Assembly (NCBI GenBank): GCA_029252685.1
Contig: JAQXAY010000030.1
Location: forward strand, 1 to 37,962
DNA: 37,962 bases
Direction of reading: 5' to 3'
DNA from: Saprospiraceae bacterium
GTDB taxonomy: Bacteria; Bacteroidota; Bacteroidia; Chitinophagales; Saprospiraceae
Of the stretch, positions 8,023 to 17,235 are shown in pieces. The position numbers and the translations under genes were made by a program. The notes beneath the pieces were generated by a model. The model was given only the letters and a program-made list of their open reading frames with translations, was not told the DNA's origin and searched no databases. Position 1 is the stretch's first letter. Each line of letters opens with the position of its first letter.

Positions 8023-11000
8023 ATGCATAAGGTTTATATAAAACTATTTTTTTCATTCCTTTTTTGCCTTTCCTTTCAAGTAAACCATCTTAAAGCTCAA
8101 GAAGTTTTAAATGAGGCTCTTAGCATTAGCTGGGAAAAGAAGGACTTAGAACTTGACGAATCAGGAACTATGCTTGAAAATGTATATTCTTTTGAAAATG
8201 GATGTAGAGAACCTATGCTAATCCAAATACCCTATCTCAACTACACCTTTCAAGTTCAGGGTCCTGGAAAAATCACTGCGTATATCACTGAAAATGAGAC
8301 TCAGGTTCTAGATATTGACCTCAAAGAAAACCTTAATAAACTAGATAATGATTTTATAATCAATAAATCCATTGAAAAAAATGGCGATAAATATTTTGCA
8401 CGGATAAGTATATTGCCAGCAAAATTAAATGGAACTTCAATCATTGGATTAGCAAGTGGGACATTAAAGGCAAGCTTTACACCAGGAGTAGCTGAAATGC
8501 GCAGAGGTCCCACAACAATCGATTCAAAATTAGCCAGTGGAACCTATCACAAGATTTCCGTAGCTAAATCCGGCATATTCAAAATAAGTGCAGAATTCCT
8601 TCAAACTGAATTAAATCTAGACCTCACTACAATTGATCCTAAAAAAATAAAAATTTATGGTCACGGAGGAGGACGCCTACCTCTTCGAGCAGGAGAATAT
8701 ACTAAAGAAGACTTGCCCGAAATCCCAATCTGGATTCCAGGTGAATCAGATAATATTTTTGATAGCAATGATAACATTTACTTCTATGCGGAAGGTCCTA
8801 ACTCATGGAGATACGACGAAGACGATATGGAGTTACAATTTGAAATGAATACCTATTCAAATAAAAATTACTATTTCATTCAATTTGATGACTCTACAAA
8901 TGGTCTAAGAATTAATATTGATGGTGCAGTCGATGGAGAAACAGATATCACTTCATATGATGTAGTTTCAAGATTAGAATCCGACCAGTACAACATATTA
9001 GATTATGTAAGTCTAAATCAGGGTTCTGGACAAGATTGGTTCGGCGATTTATTCAAAAACCTTAGAACAGCTAGTTATTTATTTAGCATACCAAATCTTG
9101 TATTAGCTGATTCCATATAGCTTGAAGCCCGATTTGCATCTCGAGCATCAACGAGTAATACAACTTTTGAACTCAGGACGAATGGCCAAACAGCAAGTAC
9201 TGGAACCTTTTCATCCACCACACTAAGTAATTCAAATTCATCTGGTGCCAAGGCTAAAACACTTCAGGAAAAATTCCTAGTAACCGGTAGTAATTTCACG
9301 GTTGAGGTAAATTATCCTGAGGTTGCAAATAGCACTGGTTGGTTAGACTATATTGAGGCACGAGGAAAAGCCAATCTAACAAAAGGAAATGGCCAACTTA
9401 CTTTTCAATCCTATAAATCATTGGATTACAGCGCAGTAAACTATAGAATCAATTCCTCAGAACCTTTGTTAGTATGGGATATTTCAAACCCCTGCTTACC
9501 AAGTAATAAAAGTATTGATGGTTCAGGTTCAACCAAGACATTTGGATCACAATCAGATGTATTCAAGCGTTTTATTGCATTTAACACAAGTGAGGCCTAT
9601 TCAGATATAAGCTATGCTGGAATAGTCGCCAATCAGAATCTGCACGGTATGCAGCCAACTGATATGATTATCATAAGCCCTGAGGTATTTATGAGTCAAG
9701 CAAACCGATTGGCTGAGCACCGATCGAACAATGATGACCTTAGCATAAGCATTGTCCAACCTGCCCATATTTTCAATGAGTTTTCTTCTGGTAAACCTGA
9801 TGCCGCTGCCATTAGAAATTTCCTGAAACATATTTATGAAAAGAATCCAGCAAAATTAAAATATGTCCTTTTACTTGGTGACGGGTCATTTGACAACAGA
9901 AACATACTTGGACTTGGTAACAACTATATTATCACCTACGAAACGGAACAGTCTCTAGCGCCAATTTATGCCTATCCTTCTGATGATTACTTTGGATTAA
10001 TTGATGATGATGAGGGTATAATTACACAGAATAGTTTAATGAATATTGCCATAGGACGACTCCCTGTTAAAAATACAGCAGAAGCTTCTGCTGTAGTGAA
10101 TAAAATCATCCGATATGATGATAAACTTGTTACAGAGGGAGATTGGAAAAACTGGGCAGTTTTTGTTGGAGATGATGAGGATTCATCAAAACATTCAAAA
10201 GATTCGGACAAGCTTGCCAAACAAACAGCAGAGAAATTCCCATGGATCAATCAAGACAAAATCTATATTGATGCCTTTGAACAAGAGTCTACCTCTTTTG
10301 GAACAAGAGTTCCAGGCGCTAGGGAGGCAATAACCAATAGTCTATTCAAAGGAGCTTTGAGTGTAACATACTTAGGGCATGGTGGCTCTATTGGCTGGGC
10401 ACAGGAGCGAATCCTTCAAATGCAAGATATTATATCCTTCAATAACACAAATAAACTCCCTGTATTCCTAACTGCGACTTGCTCTTTCGCGGGATATGAT
10501 GATCCAAAATTTACTTCTGGCGGAGAGGAAACTATTTTGAATCCAAATGGAGGAGCTATTTCTATGTTTACAACTGTTCGAGCAGTACTCGCTAATGACA
10601 ATTATGACTTATCAAGAGCGATCGTTGATACACTTTACACGAATTCCCCAAGTGGATCTATGCGATTTGGAGATGCAATGAATGCCGCAAAAAACAATCC
10701 ATCAATAAGTGCTAGTAATCATAGGAAGTTCACGCTTTTGGGTGATCCAAGCCAAAAGATATCAATCCCAAGCTATGAGGTGTTGACTACAGAGATAAAC
10801 GGAAATGATGTAGCTCAAAATGAAATAGATACCATCTCATCACTAGAACTAGTGCAAGTTAAAGGTAAGATATTAGATTTCGATGGTTCTGATCTTAACA
10901 CCTTCAATGGAAAATTATACATCACAGTATTTGATAAAAAAGTAACTAACCAAACGCTTGGACAAGATTCAGGCTCTCCCATTTTCAATTATGACATTCA

Positions 11001-11883
11001 AAAGAATATCATTTTTAAAGGTTTAAGCAGTGTTATTGATGGTCAGTTTCAATTTGAATTCGTTGTACCAAAAGATATTTCGTTTGAATTTGGAAATGGA
11101 AAGATCAGCTATTATGCCATCGAAAGCAATGGGAATAAGGAGGCTAAAGGAAGTACAGAGAATATTATAATTGGAGGGTCGTCTGATAATGCAATTGTCG
11201 ATGATCAAGGGCCAGAGGTAGAAGTGTACATGAATAATGAGAACTTCGTATTTGGTGGTATAACCAGTTCCAACCCAATTTTATATGTCAAGTTAAAAGA
11301 TGACAATGGCATCAACATAGTTGGGAACAGCATTGGTCACGATCTAACAGGAACACTTGACGAAAACACGCAGAACTCATTCTTACTCAACGAATATTAT
11401 CAATCAGAACTTGATAACTATAAAAGTGGTATCATCCGTTACCCACTTTCTGATGTTAGTGAGGGAAGACATCAAGTCAAGGTCAAAGCTTGGGATATTG
11501 CAAATAACTCTAGCGAAGGCTACACAGAATTTGTAGTAAGCTCATCTGGTGCTATAGCATTGCAGCAAGTTTTAAACTACCCAAATCCTTTCATCAACAG
11601 CACCTGTTTTCAGTTTGAGCACAATATGGAAGGTCAGAACTTGGATATTCAAATTCAGATATTCAGTATATCTGGCAGGTTGGTTAAAACAATAGAAACT
11701 CAAATATTATCTAACGGAAGTCGTTTAGGATTAGGAGATTGTATACAATGGGATGGTAGAGATGATTTTGGCTCTGACTTGGCTAAGGGCGTTTATGTTT
11801 ACAAAATTAAAGCGCAGACTCAAAGTGCATCAGGCCTTATAAGTGGCGAAAGTGCATTTGAGAAATTAGTTATTCTAAAATAA
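8023..11883 (+). pseudogene. porU: Type IX secretion sortase PorU with an internal TAG stop
   Basis: PorU is the cell-surface C25 (gingipain-like) transpeptidase that removes the C-terminal signal of type IX cargo and attaches the cargo to A-LPS. I start it at the ATG at 8023; a TTG six bases earlier is less likely. There is a signal peptide (about 1-26, ending KAQ). The frame then runs without a shift to the TAA at 11881-11883, 1286 codons, except for one TAG at 9118-9120 (codon 366). The 300 bases after the TAG are open in the same frame and read as PorU sequence (LEARFASRAS, GWLDYIEARGKANL). The C25 catalytic pair is present: His786 in YLGHGG and Cys820 in TATCSF. The C-terminus has an NYPNPF...VYKIKA sorting/FlgD-like domain. 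The TAG could be a sequencing error, a real nonsense mutation, or suppressed in vivo. Confidence 0.85.
9118..9120 (+). other. In-frame amber codon inside porU
   Basis: The codons around it read GAT TCC ATA TAG CTT GAA GCC CGA, with coding-quality sequence on both sides in the same frame. One base change (for example TAT, TAC, AAG or CAG to TAG) explains it. infA, map, the acetyltransferase gene and the polyprenyl synthase gene in this window end with TAG, so TAG is a working stop here. Confidence 0.95.
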
Positions 11884-11921
11884 TCCTTTGCCGAAAGACC
11901 CCAAGCAGACAATTACAAAAG

Positions 11922-11970
11922 ACAAAATGTTAAGAATACAAGATCTTCAATAAAAAGTATTCTATTTTGT
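11922..11970 (+). other. Long inverted repeat between porU and porV
   Basis: ACAAAAT (11922-11928) and AGAATAC (11933-11939), separated by a 4-nt bulge, pair with GTATTCT (11957-11963) and ATTTTGT (11964-11970). This gives 14 base pairs around a 17-nt loop. It is 38 nt after the porU stop. There is no long T-run after it, so it may be a weak terminator, an RNA-processing site or a stabilising 3' end. Confidence 0.55.
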
Positions 11971-12052
11971 TATTTCCTTAGACCGATTGAAAATATAAGG
12001 GCTTTACCCTATTTATTGGATCAATTACTAATTTATTATGGTGACAAGACAT

Positions 12053-12060
12053 TATATTTG
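12053..12060 (+). promoter_or_regulatory. Possible porV promoter (-7 element)
   Basis: TATATTTG matches the Bacteroidota TAnnTTTG element 21 nt before the porV ATG. No TTG is visible at the expected -33 spacing, so this is a weaker call than the tatD and rpsL promoters. Confidence 0.35.
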
Positions 12061-12081
12061 CACCAAATCAAGCATGACTAC

Positions 12082-13290
12082 ATGAAAAAGTATTTTTACG
12101 GAGCATTATTTACTTTGCTCCTTATAACATTATCTACTACAGAATCATCTGCACAGTGCATTCAGAACTCAAATGGCGATTGGGTACTTCCTGGATCAGG
12201 AGAACCTTGTCCAAATGCTATTATCACAGCAGTTCCATTCCTAAGAATTTCAGCAGATGCAAGAGCATCCGGTCTAGGTGATGCAGGTATTGCATTGAGT
12301 GCTGATGCAAACAGTCTAGGTTTCAATGACTCCAAGTTAGTGTTTGCAGAAGAGGATATGGGAGTTAGTATGTCCTATACGCCATGGTTCCGAAACATCA
12401 ATATTACGGATATGTATATAGCATATCTCTCCGGTTATAAAAAAATAGATAACCTTCAAGCTTTTGGCGGAAGTATCCGATTCTTCTCCTTTGGTAATAT
12501 TATTTTCACGGATGAAAATGGTCAACAAGTAGGAGAAGGAAATCCACAGGAAGCGGAAATAAAGCTAGCCTATGCTAGAAAGTTGGGAGACAAGTTGGGT
12601 TTTGGTATCGGAGGTAAATTTATTTACTCTGATCTTGCATCTAACCAGGTTGTTGCAGGACAAACGATAAGCGCTGGACTTGCAGGTGCTGTTGATATTT
12701 CGGCAACCTATATGGATGACATAGAAATCGGTAATACTGATGCAGAACTAACCGTTGCCCTATCAGCAACGAATATAGGTTCAAAGATCACCTATCTAAA
12801 TGCAGCAAATAATGCCAAGGATTATTTACCTACAAATTTGGGACTTGGAGCTGCATTAAATTTTAAAATTGATGAATTCAACAAAGTAGCACTTGTTGCC
12901 GATTTCAATAAATTAATGGTTCCGACGACATGTTTTGGACCGGACTGTGACCAAGACGGAAATGGAATTTCTGATCACTTAGAACTAAATCCAATTGCAG
13001 CAATGTTCTCTAGCTTTGGAGATGCACCAAATGGCTTTAGTGAAGAAATTGCAGAAATTCAAGTTTCGACGGGTGTGGAATATTGGTATAATAACCAATT
13101 TGCGCTGAGAGGTGGTTATTTCCATGAAAGTGCAACCAAAGGAAACAGAAGGTTTGCTACAATCGGTACAGGATTAAAATACAATGTTTTTGAAATCAAC
13201 TTATCCTATTTGATTTCTATAAACCAACAAAATAATCCTCTAGCCAATACAATGCGTTTTGCTCTTATCTTCAACTTTGGAGAAAATTAA
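12082..13290 (+). CDS. porV: Type IX secretion outer membrane protein PorV (LptO)
   Basis: PorV is an outer-membrane beta-barrel that takes cargo from the SprA translocon and delivers it to PorU. I start it at the ATG at 12082-12084, giving 402 residues, the usual PorV length. A TTG-initiated extension upstream is not protein-like. Residues 1-25 form a signal peptide ending ESSAQ. The mature part has the PorV/FadL-like signature ISADARASGLGDAGIALS early on, followed by repeated amphipathic strands and a terminal strand ending MRFALIFNFGEN. It follows porU by about 200 nt on the same strand, which supports the pairing of the two attachment-complex partners. Expression may come from its own -7 element or from porU read-through. 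Confidence 0.93.
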   Translation: MKKYFYGALFTLLLITLSTTESSAQCIQNSNGDWVLPGSGEPCPNAIITAVPFLRISADARASGLGDAGIALSADANSLGFNDSKLVFAEEDMGVSMSYTPWFRNINITDMYIAYLSGYKKIDNLQAFGGSIRFFSFGNIIFTDENGQQVGEGNPQEAEIKLAYARKLGDKLGFGIGGKFIYSDLASNQVVAGQTISAGLAGAVDISATYMDDIEIGNTDAELTVALSATNIGSKITYLNAANNAKDYLPTNLGLGAALNFKIDEFNKVALVADFNKLMVPTTCFGPDCDQDGNGISDHLELNPIAAMFSSFGDAPNGFSEEIAEIQVSTGVEYWYNNQFALRGGYFHESATKGNRRFATIGTGLKYNVFEINLSYLISINQQNNPLANTMRFALIFNFGEN

Positions 13291-13307
13291 GCAATACTAT
13301 TTATGGT

Positions 13308-13347
13308 AAAAAAGCCTTGACGATCATTTGTTGTCAAGGCTTTTTTT
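13308..13347 (+). terminator. Intrinsic terminator after porV
   Basis: GCCTTGAC (13314-13321) pairs perfectly with GTCAAGGC (13333-13340) around an 11-nt loop and is followed by seven T (13341-13347). It sits 23 nt after the porV stop and closes the plus-strand porU-porV unit. Confidence 0.9.
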
Positions 13348-13421
13348 ATGCCCCGATAGTAGACATAAAATGAAAAGTCTGGGAAGCCTTGCAAATTTGA
13401 ATTGGATTCAAACAGGGACAT

Positions 13422-13460
13422 AAAAAAAGGCTCAAACGAAATCGTTTGAACCTTTTTTTT
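13422..13460 (-). terminator. Terminator of the ribosomal-protein cluster (bidirectional)
   Basis: TCAAACGA (13432-13439) pairs with TCGTTTGA (13442-13449), extended by GG/CC and flanked by seven A on the left and eight T on the right. On the minus strand this is a strong hairpin with a U-tract 22 nt after the rplQ stop. It would also stop plus-strand transcripts. Confidence 0.9.
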
Positions 13461-13481
13461 ATTTATATAGAAAGATAAGAA

Positions 13482-14030
13482 CTAAGCGTCCTTTTCTTCT
13501 TCTTTAGTATCTTCTGTTGCAGTATCTTCTGCTGCAGTTTCTTCTGCTGCAGTTTCTTCGTTTACTGTTTCAGTAGTAGCAGTTGTCTCGGCTGTAGCTG
13601 TAGAATCAGACTTCTTCGCCTTTGAACGACGACGACGACTTGGCTTCTTAGCATCTTTAAGGTTGTAAACTTCATTGAAATCAACAAACTCAATCATAGC
13701 CATTTCTGCTCCATCAGAACGACGGAATCCAGTTTTGATTACACGAACGTAACCACCAGGTCTGTCCCCTATCTTATCAGCAACAGTGCTAAACAATTCT
13801 TTAACAGCCTCTTTATTCTGAAGGTATGAGAACACAACACGACGAGAGTGCATTGTATTTACTTTACCTTTAGTAACGATAGGCTCAATAAACTTTCTAA
13901 GTGCCTTAGCCTTAGCAAGTGTAGTTTCGATACGCTTGTGCTCTATTAGAGAGATTCCAAGGTTCCTTAAAAGCGCTTTTCTGTGCGCAGTTTTTCTACC
14001 TAAGTGGTTGAATTTCTTACCGTGACGCAT
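13482..14030 (-). CDS. rplQ: 50S ribosomal protein L17 with extended tail
   Basis: Residues 1-123 are a standard L17 ([20 protein letters not shown] at the start, [19 protein letters not shown] near 99-117), a 50S protein near the tunnel exit. The protein is 182 residues, about 60 longer than the core. The tail has a basic patch (128-140, [10 protein letters not shown]) and then an acidic Ala/Glu/Thr stretch (141-182), partly encoded by a 15-bp tandem repeat. It is the last gene of the cluster, 95 nt after rpoA, and is followed by a terminator. Confidence 0.97.
   Translation of the reverse strand: MRHGKKFNHLGRKTAHRKALLRNLGISLIEHKRIETTLAKAKALRKFIEPIVTKGKVNTMHSRRVVFSYLQNKEAVKELFSTVADKIGDRPGGYVRVIKTGFRRSDGAEMAMIEFVDFNEVYNLKDAKKPSRRRRSKAKKSDSTATAETTATTETVNEETAAEETAAEDTATEDTKEEEKDA
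13511..13555 (-). repeat. Three tandem copies of a 15-bp unit in the rplQ tail
   Basis: Units at 13511-13525, 13526-13540 and 13541-13555 differ at two positions in the first copy and are identical in the other two. Each encodes five residues of the ETAAE type, so unit gain or loss keeps the frame. Confidence 0.9.
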
Positions 14031-14125
14031 AACAAATTTGTTTTAAAAAATAAATAACATCGAAGCATGCTCACCGCAGTTAAGCAGGTGCATTACTACA
14101 ATAAAGAAAAGACCAAGCCAGAGGC

Positions 14126-15124
14126 TTAGTCTTCGTCAATCTTATATTTTGACAAGTCCATACCGAAAGTCAGACCCTTTTCTGTAAGTAACTCCTCGAT
14201 TTCTACAAGGGATTTCTTACCGAAGTTTCTGAACTTCAATAGTTCATGTGTATCATACTTAACCAACTCAGCAAGTGAATTGATCTTAGCTGCTTTTAGA
14301 CAGTTGTATGCACGAACAGACAAATCAAGATCTTCCAATGAGGTCTTAAGCAGTTTACGCATGTGTAAGATGTGTTCATCTACAACATCGTCTTTACGCT
14401 CCTTACCTGTATCGAAAGTAATATTTTCATCCGTGATAAGCATAAGATGCTTGATCATGATACGTGAAGCCTCTTTGATCGCGTCTTCAGGGTGGATAGT
14501 ACCATCCGTCTTAACTGTAATCGTAAGCTTCTCATAATCGGTACGCTGACCAACACGAGTATTTTCAATTTTGTAAGATACATTCTTAATCGGCGTGTAG
14601 ATCGAATCGATCGGAATAACGCCAATAGGTGCATCTTTAGGAAGATTCTCATCGGCTGGAACGTATCCACGTCCGTGAGAAACTGTAAGTTCAAGCTCAA
14701 GGTTTACAGACGGCTCCATTGAACAAATGTGTAAATCAGGATTCATGATCTTGAAAACATTTGTGAACCCCTCGATATCACCTGCAGTGAAGGCCTCCTT
14801 ACCACTGATGGTAAGATAGATTTTCTCGTTTGTCAAACTATCTTCTTGAAGAACTTGCTTGATACGAACTTGCTTAAGGTTAAGGATAATATCTACTACA
14901 TCCTCAACAACACCTTTAATGGTGGCGAATTCGTGACTTACACCAGCAATACGTACCGCTGAGATAGCGTATCCTTCAAGTGATGATAAAAGAACTCTTC
15001 TAAGAGAGTTACCTACTGTTTGCCCAAAACCTGGCTCAAGCGGCTTAAATTCGAAGACTCCTTCGAATTCATCAGCTTTTTGCATTACAATCTTGTCAGG
15101 CTTCTGAAAGTTTAATATGCTCAT
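14126..15124 (-). CDS. rpoA: DNA-directed RNA polymerase subunit alpha
   Basis: The 332-residue protein has the alpha N-terminal domain, which dimerises and nucleates polymerase assembly ([20 protein letters not shown], about 27-46; then [21 protein letters not shown]). It also has the helical C-terminal domain that contacts UP elements and activators ([20 protein letters not shown], then [16 protein letters not shown]). The DNA-contacting Arg of the VR-NCLK motif is kept. It is the penultimate gene of the cluster, between rpsD and rplQ, as in the alpha operon of most bacteria. Confidence 0.98.
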   Translation of the reverse strand: MSILNFQKPDKIVMQKADEFEGVFEFKPLEPGFGQTVGNSLRRVLLSSLEGYAISAVRIAGVSHEFATIKGVVEDVVDIILNLKQVRIKQVLQEDSLTNEKIYLTISGKEAFTAGDIEGFTNVFKIMNPDLHICSMEPSVNLELELTVSHGRGYVPADENLPKDAPIGVIPIDSIYTPIKNVSYKIENTRVGQRTDYEKLTITVKTDGTIHPEDAIKEASRIMIKHLMLITDENITFDTGKERKDDVVDEHILHMRKLLKTSLEDLDLSVRAYNCLKAAKINSLAELVKYDTHELLKFRNFGKKSLVEIEELLTEKGLTFGMDLSKYKIDED

Positions 15125-15208
15125 ATTAAATATGCTAGACTTTATATTATTGACCAGTTAAATTCAACTAATAGAGGGGGTAGAACAGGTTTTCCTCAAT
15201 ATAGCATA

Positions 15209-15242
15209 AGCAGATAGAATTGCTTATCACATCTCTATCTGC
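15209..15242 (-). promoter_or_regulatory. Alternative hairpins in the rpsD-rpoA spacer
   Basis: In the 150-nt spacer, GCAGATAGA (15210-15218) pairs perfectly with TCTATCTGC (15234-15242). The competing pairing AAGCA (15208-15212) with TGCTT (15221-15225) uses the same left arm. There is no T-run after it on the minus strand, so it is not a simple terminator. A regulatory or processing role is inference. Confidence 0.4.
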
Positions 15243-15274
15243 CTAATATATATAAAAAAAACAACAAGTCGAAA

Positions 15275-15886
15275 TTACTTAGAGTACAATTCGACAATAA
15301 GCTGTTCGTTAATATTCTCAGGAATCTGATCTCTTTCTGGCATAGAAAGATATTTCCCTTCCATCTTATCAGCATTAAACTCTAACCAACCGAACTTACG
15401 CACGTCTGATTTAGATTTAACTGAATCCACAATTACTGTATTTGCTTGAGATTTACCACGCACAGTTACAACATCGCCTGAACGAAGTGTTACAGAAGGT
15501 ACATTTGTAATCACACCATTAAGAACAATGTGTTTATGTGTAACCAACTGACGAGCTGCTCTACGTGTAGGGGCAATACCTAGACGGTATACAGTGTTGT
15601 CTAAACGAGACTCAAGAAGTTTTAGTAAAACTTCACCTGTAACACCACCTTTACGGCTTGCTTTTTCAAATAAATTGCGGAATTGCTTCTCAAGAACACC
15701 ATAAGTGTACTTCGCTTTTTGCTTTTCCATCAATTGTTTGGCATAATCAGACTTGTTCTTTCTACGTCTGCCATTACCATGCATACCCGGAGGGTATTTC
15801 TTTTTATCAAAGGCTTTGCTCGGGCCGAAAATCGCCTCTCCAAGTGCGCGAGCTTTTTTGGCCTTAGGACCAGTATATCTTGCCAT
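15275..15886 (-). CDS. rpsD: 30S ribosomal protein S4
   Basis: The 203-residue protein has the S4 layout. The N-terminal rRNA-binding region contains KKYPPGMHG (about 29-37). The S4 RNA-binding domain follows ([36 protein letters not shown]). S4 is a primary 16S rRNA binder that starts 30S assembly, and in E. coli it represses the alpha operon. The protein has no cysteine at all, so it is the zinc-free (C-minus) form. It sits between rpsK and rpoA. Confidence 0.98.
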   Translation of the reverse strand: MARYTGPKAKKARALGEAIFGPSKAFDKKKYPPGMHGNGRRRKNKSDYAKQLMEKQKAKYTYGVLEKQFRNLFEKASRKGGVTGEVLLKLLESRLDNTVYRLGIAPTRRAARQLVTHKHIVLNGVITNVPSVTLRSGDVVTVRGKSQANTVIVDSVKSKSDVRKFGWLEFNADKMEGKYLSMPERDQIPENINEQLIVELYSK

Positions 15887-15927
15887 TTTTCTTCTAAAAT
15901 AAAGTTAAATAATATCCAACCAAGGAA

Positions 15928-16317
15928 TTATACGCGTCTCTTCTTAGGAGGACGACATCCGTTGTGTGGAACAGGCGTCACGTCAAAAATGCGTGAGATC
16001 TTAATACCTGTAGAGTCTACCGCACGAATTGCAGCTTCACGTCCAGCACCAGGTCCTTTAACGTAAACTGTAGCAGAACGCATACCAGCTTCGTTAGCAA
16101 CCCTGGCTGCGTCCGATGCAGCGATTTGAGCAGCATAAGGAGTATTCTTCTTAGAACCTCTGAAACCTGCCTTACCAGCAGATGCCCATGAGATTACTTC
16201 TCCTTTCTTATTCGTGATAGAGATAATGATATTATTGAAAGAAGCCTTGATGTATACCAAACCTTCTGGGTCAACTTTTACATTTCTCTTTCCACGAGAA
16301 CTTCTATTTTGTGCCAT
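15928..16317 (-). CDS. rpsK: 30S ribosomal protein S11
   Basis: The 129-residue protein matches S11 throughout: [18 protein letters not shown] (20-37), [19 protein letters not shown], and the C-terminal [19 protein letters not shown]11 lines the 30S platform near the E site and binds 16S rRNA. The start ATG (16315-16317) is preceded by GAGGT two bases upstream. That is a Shine-Dalgarno-like element, uncommon in this phylum, and it can be caught in RNA pairing (see 16320-16370). Confidence 0.98.
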   Translation of the reverse strand: MAQNRSSRGKRNVKVDPEGLVYIKASFNNIIISITNKKGEVISWASAGKAGFRGSKKNTPYAAQIAASDAARVANEAGMRSATVYVKGPGAGREAAIRAVDSTGIKISRIFDVTPVPHNGCRPPKKRRV

Positions 16318-16319
16318 TT

Positions 16320-16370
16320 ACCTCTAGATTTACGAGGTCCTATAATCAAAGTCACTTTGATTATTACCTC
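16320..16370 (-). promoter_or_regulatory. Candidate translational switch between rpsM and rpsK
   Basis: ATAATCAAAGT (16342-16352) and ACTTTGATTAT (16354-16364) form an 11-bp perfect inverted repeat. GAGGT (16334-16338) and ACCTC (16366-16370) extend it as an outer stem. The same GAGGT can instead pair with ACCTC at 16320-16324. In the minus-strand mRNA, the 16320-16324 segment is the GAGGT lying two bases before the rpsK ATG. The two pairings exclude each other, so the RNA could open or close the rpsK start. Confidence 0.5.
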
Positions 16371-16381
16371 ATAATTTAAAA

Positions 16382-16759
16382 TTATTTAGTCGCTTTCTTC
16401 TTGTTCGCCACAGTCTTACGTTTTCCTTTACGAGTACGAGCGTTTGTCTTTGTACGCTGTCCACGAAGAGGAAGACCTTTTCTGTGTCTCAAACCTCTGT
16501 AACATCCGATATCCATAAGACGCTTGATGTTCATCTGAACCTCTGATCTTAGTTCACCTTCAACGGTGTAATCATTCTGTATAAGAGTTGTGATACTACG
16601 AATGTTGTCATCATTCCAATCTCCAACCTTAGTATTCTCATCGATTCCACACTTTTCTAGGATCTCAGCTGAGCGAGTCGCTCCAACACCATAGATGTAT
16701 GTCAATGCGATAATACCACGCTTGTTTTTTGGAAGATCGTTTCCTGCTATCCGAGCCAT
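16382..16759 (-). CDS. rpsM: 30S ribosomal protein S13
   Basis: The 125-residue protein is S13: [26 protein letters not shown] at about 22-27, the helix-turn region [20 protein letters not shown], and the basic tail [16 protein letters not shown]13 sits in the 30S head and contacts the 50S subunit (bridge B1) and P-site tRNA. It opens the alpha-type block after rpmJ and is followed by a strongly structured spacer before rpsK. Confidence 0.98.
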   Translation of the reverse strand: MARIAGNDLPKNKRGIIALTYIYGVGATRSAEILEKCGIDENTKVGDWNDDNIRSITTLIQNDYTVEGELRSEVQMNIKRLMDIGCYRGLRHRKGLPLRGQRTKTNARTRKGKRKTVANKKKATK

Positions 16760-16792
16760 TATCTTACTGTTTTATACAATTAGCTATCAATA

Positions 16793-16909
16793 TTAACCCT
16801 GGCGTTGCTTAAACTTAGGGTTCTTCTTATTGATAATATAAATCTTTCCTTTTCTCTTAACGATCTTGCAATCTGCAGAACGTTTCTTAACCGACGCTTT
16901 AACTTTCAT
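16793..16909 (-). CDS. rpmJ: 50S ribosomal protein L36, zinc-free form
   Basis: A 38-codon frame runs from the ATG at 16907-16909 to TAA at 16793-16795. It starts [20 protein letters not shown] and ends NPKFKQRQG, the standard L36 pattern. Only one cysteine (C14) remains of the usual zinc-ribbon ligands, so this is the C-minus type. L36 binds 23S rRNA late in 50S assembly. It lies between infA and rpsM, 22 nt after infA. Confidence 0.96.
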   Translation of the reverse strand: MKVKASVKKRSADCKIVKRKGKIYIINKKNPKFKQRQG

Positions 16910-16931
16910 TATGCTAAGCTTTTAAATTACT

Positions 16932-17150
16932 CTATTTGTAGCGATAGATTATTCTACCTCTCGTCAAATCGTATGGAGACATTTCAACTGCTACCTTGTC
17001 TCCAGGGAGAATACGAATATAGTGCATTCTCATTTTACCTGAAATAGTAGCAACAATCTGGTGATCATTACCCAAACGTACTTTGAACATAGCATTAGAC
17101 AATGCTTCTACAATTGTACCGTCTTGTTTAATTAGATCTTTCTTTGCCAT
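16932..17150 (-). CDS. infA: Translation initiation factor IF-1
   Basis: The 72-residue OB-fold protein matches IF-1 along its length: [20 protein letters not shown], then FKVRL, the [18 protein letters not shown] core, [18 protein letters not shown], and the terminal YRYK. IF-1 occupies the 30S A site during initiation with IF-2 and IF-3. It sits between map and rpmJ, its usual place in the spc-alpha junction. The gene ends with TAG. Confidence 0.98.
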   Translation of the reverse strand: MAKKDLIKQDGTIVEALSNAMFKVRLGNDHQIVATISGKMRMHYIRILPGDKVAVEMSPYDLTRGRIIYRYK

Positions 17151-17235
17151 ACATTTATTTTCGGTGTGCGAAATTAACCAATTTTTAAATAAGATTAAAG
17201 TTTCACGCCATTTTTTTACTAATAAAATGAATTTC

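Noticed and set aside
9118-9120. TAG recoded as an amino acid throughout this genome
   Set aside because: infA, map, the acetyltransferase gene and the polyprenyl synthase gene all end in TAG at the length expected for their families, so TAG is a normal stop.
9421-11883. Second half of porU as a separate gene with its own start
   Set aside because: The sequence between 9121 and 9420 is fully open in the same frame and reads as PorU. A separate start would discard conserved sequence, and the first in-frame ATG lies well inside the conserved region.
15683-16066. Plus-strand open frame of about 127 codons over rpsD and rpsK
   Set aside because: It is antisense to two certain ribosomal protein genes and has no recognisable domain or promoter.
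17163-17217. Terminator between infA and map
   Set aside because: The imperfect stem has its T-run on the plus-strand side, whereas both genes are on the minus strand.
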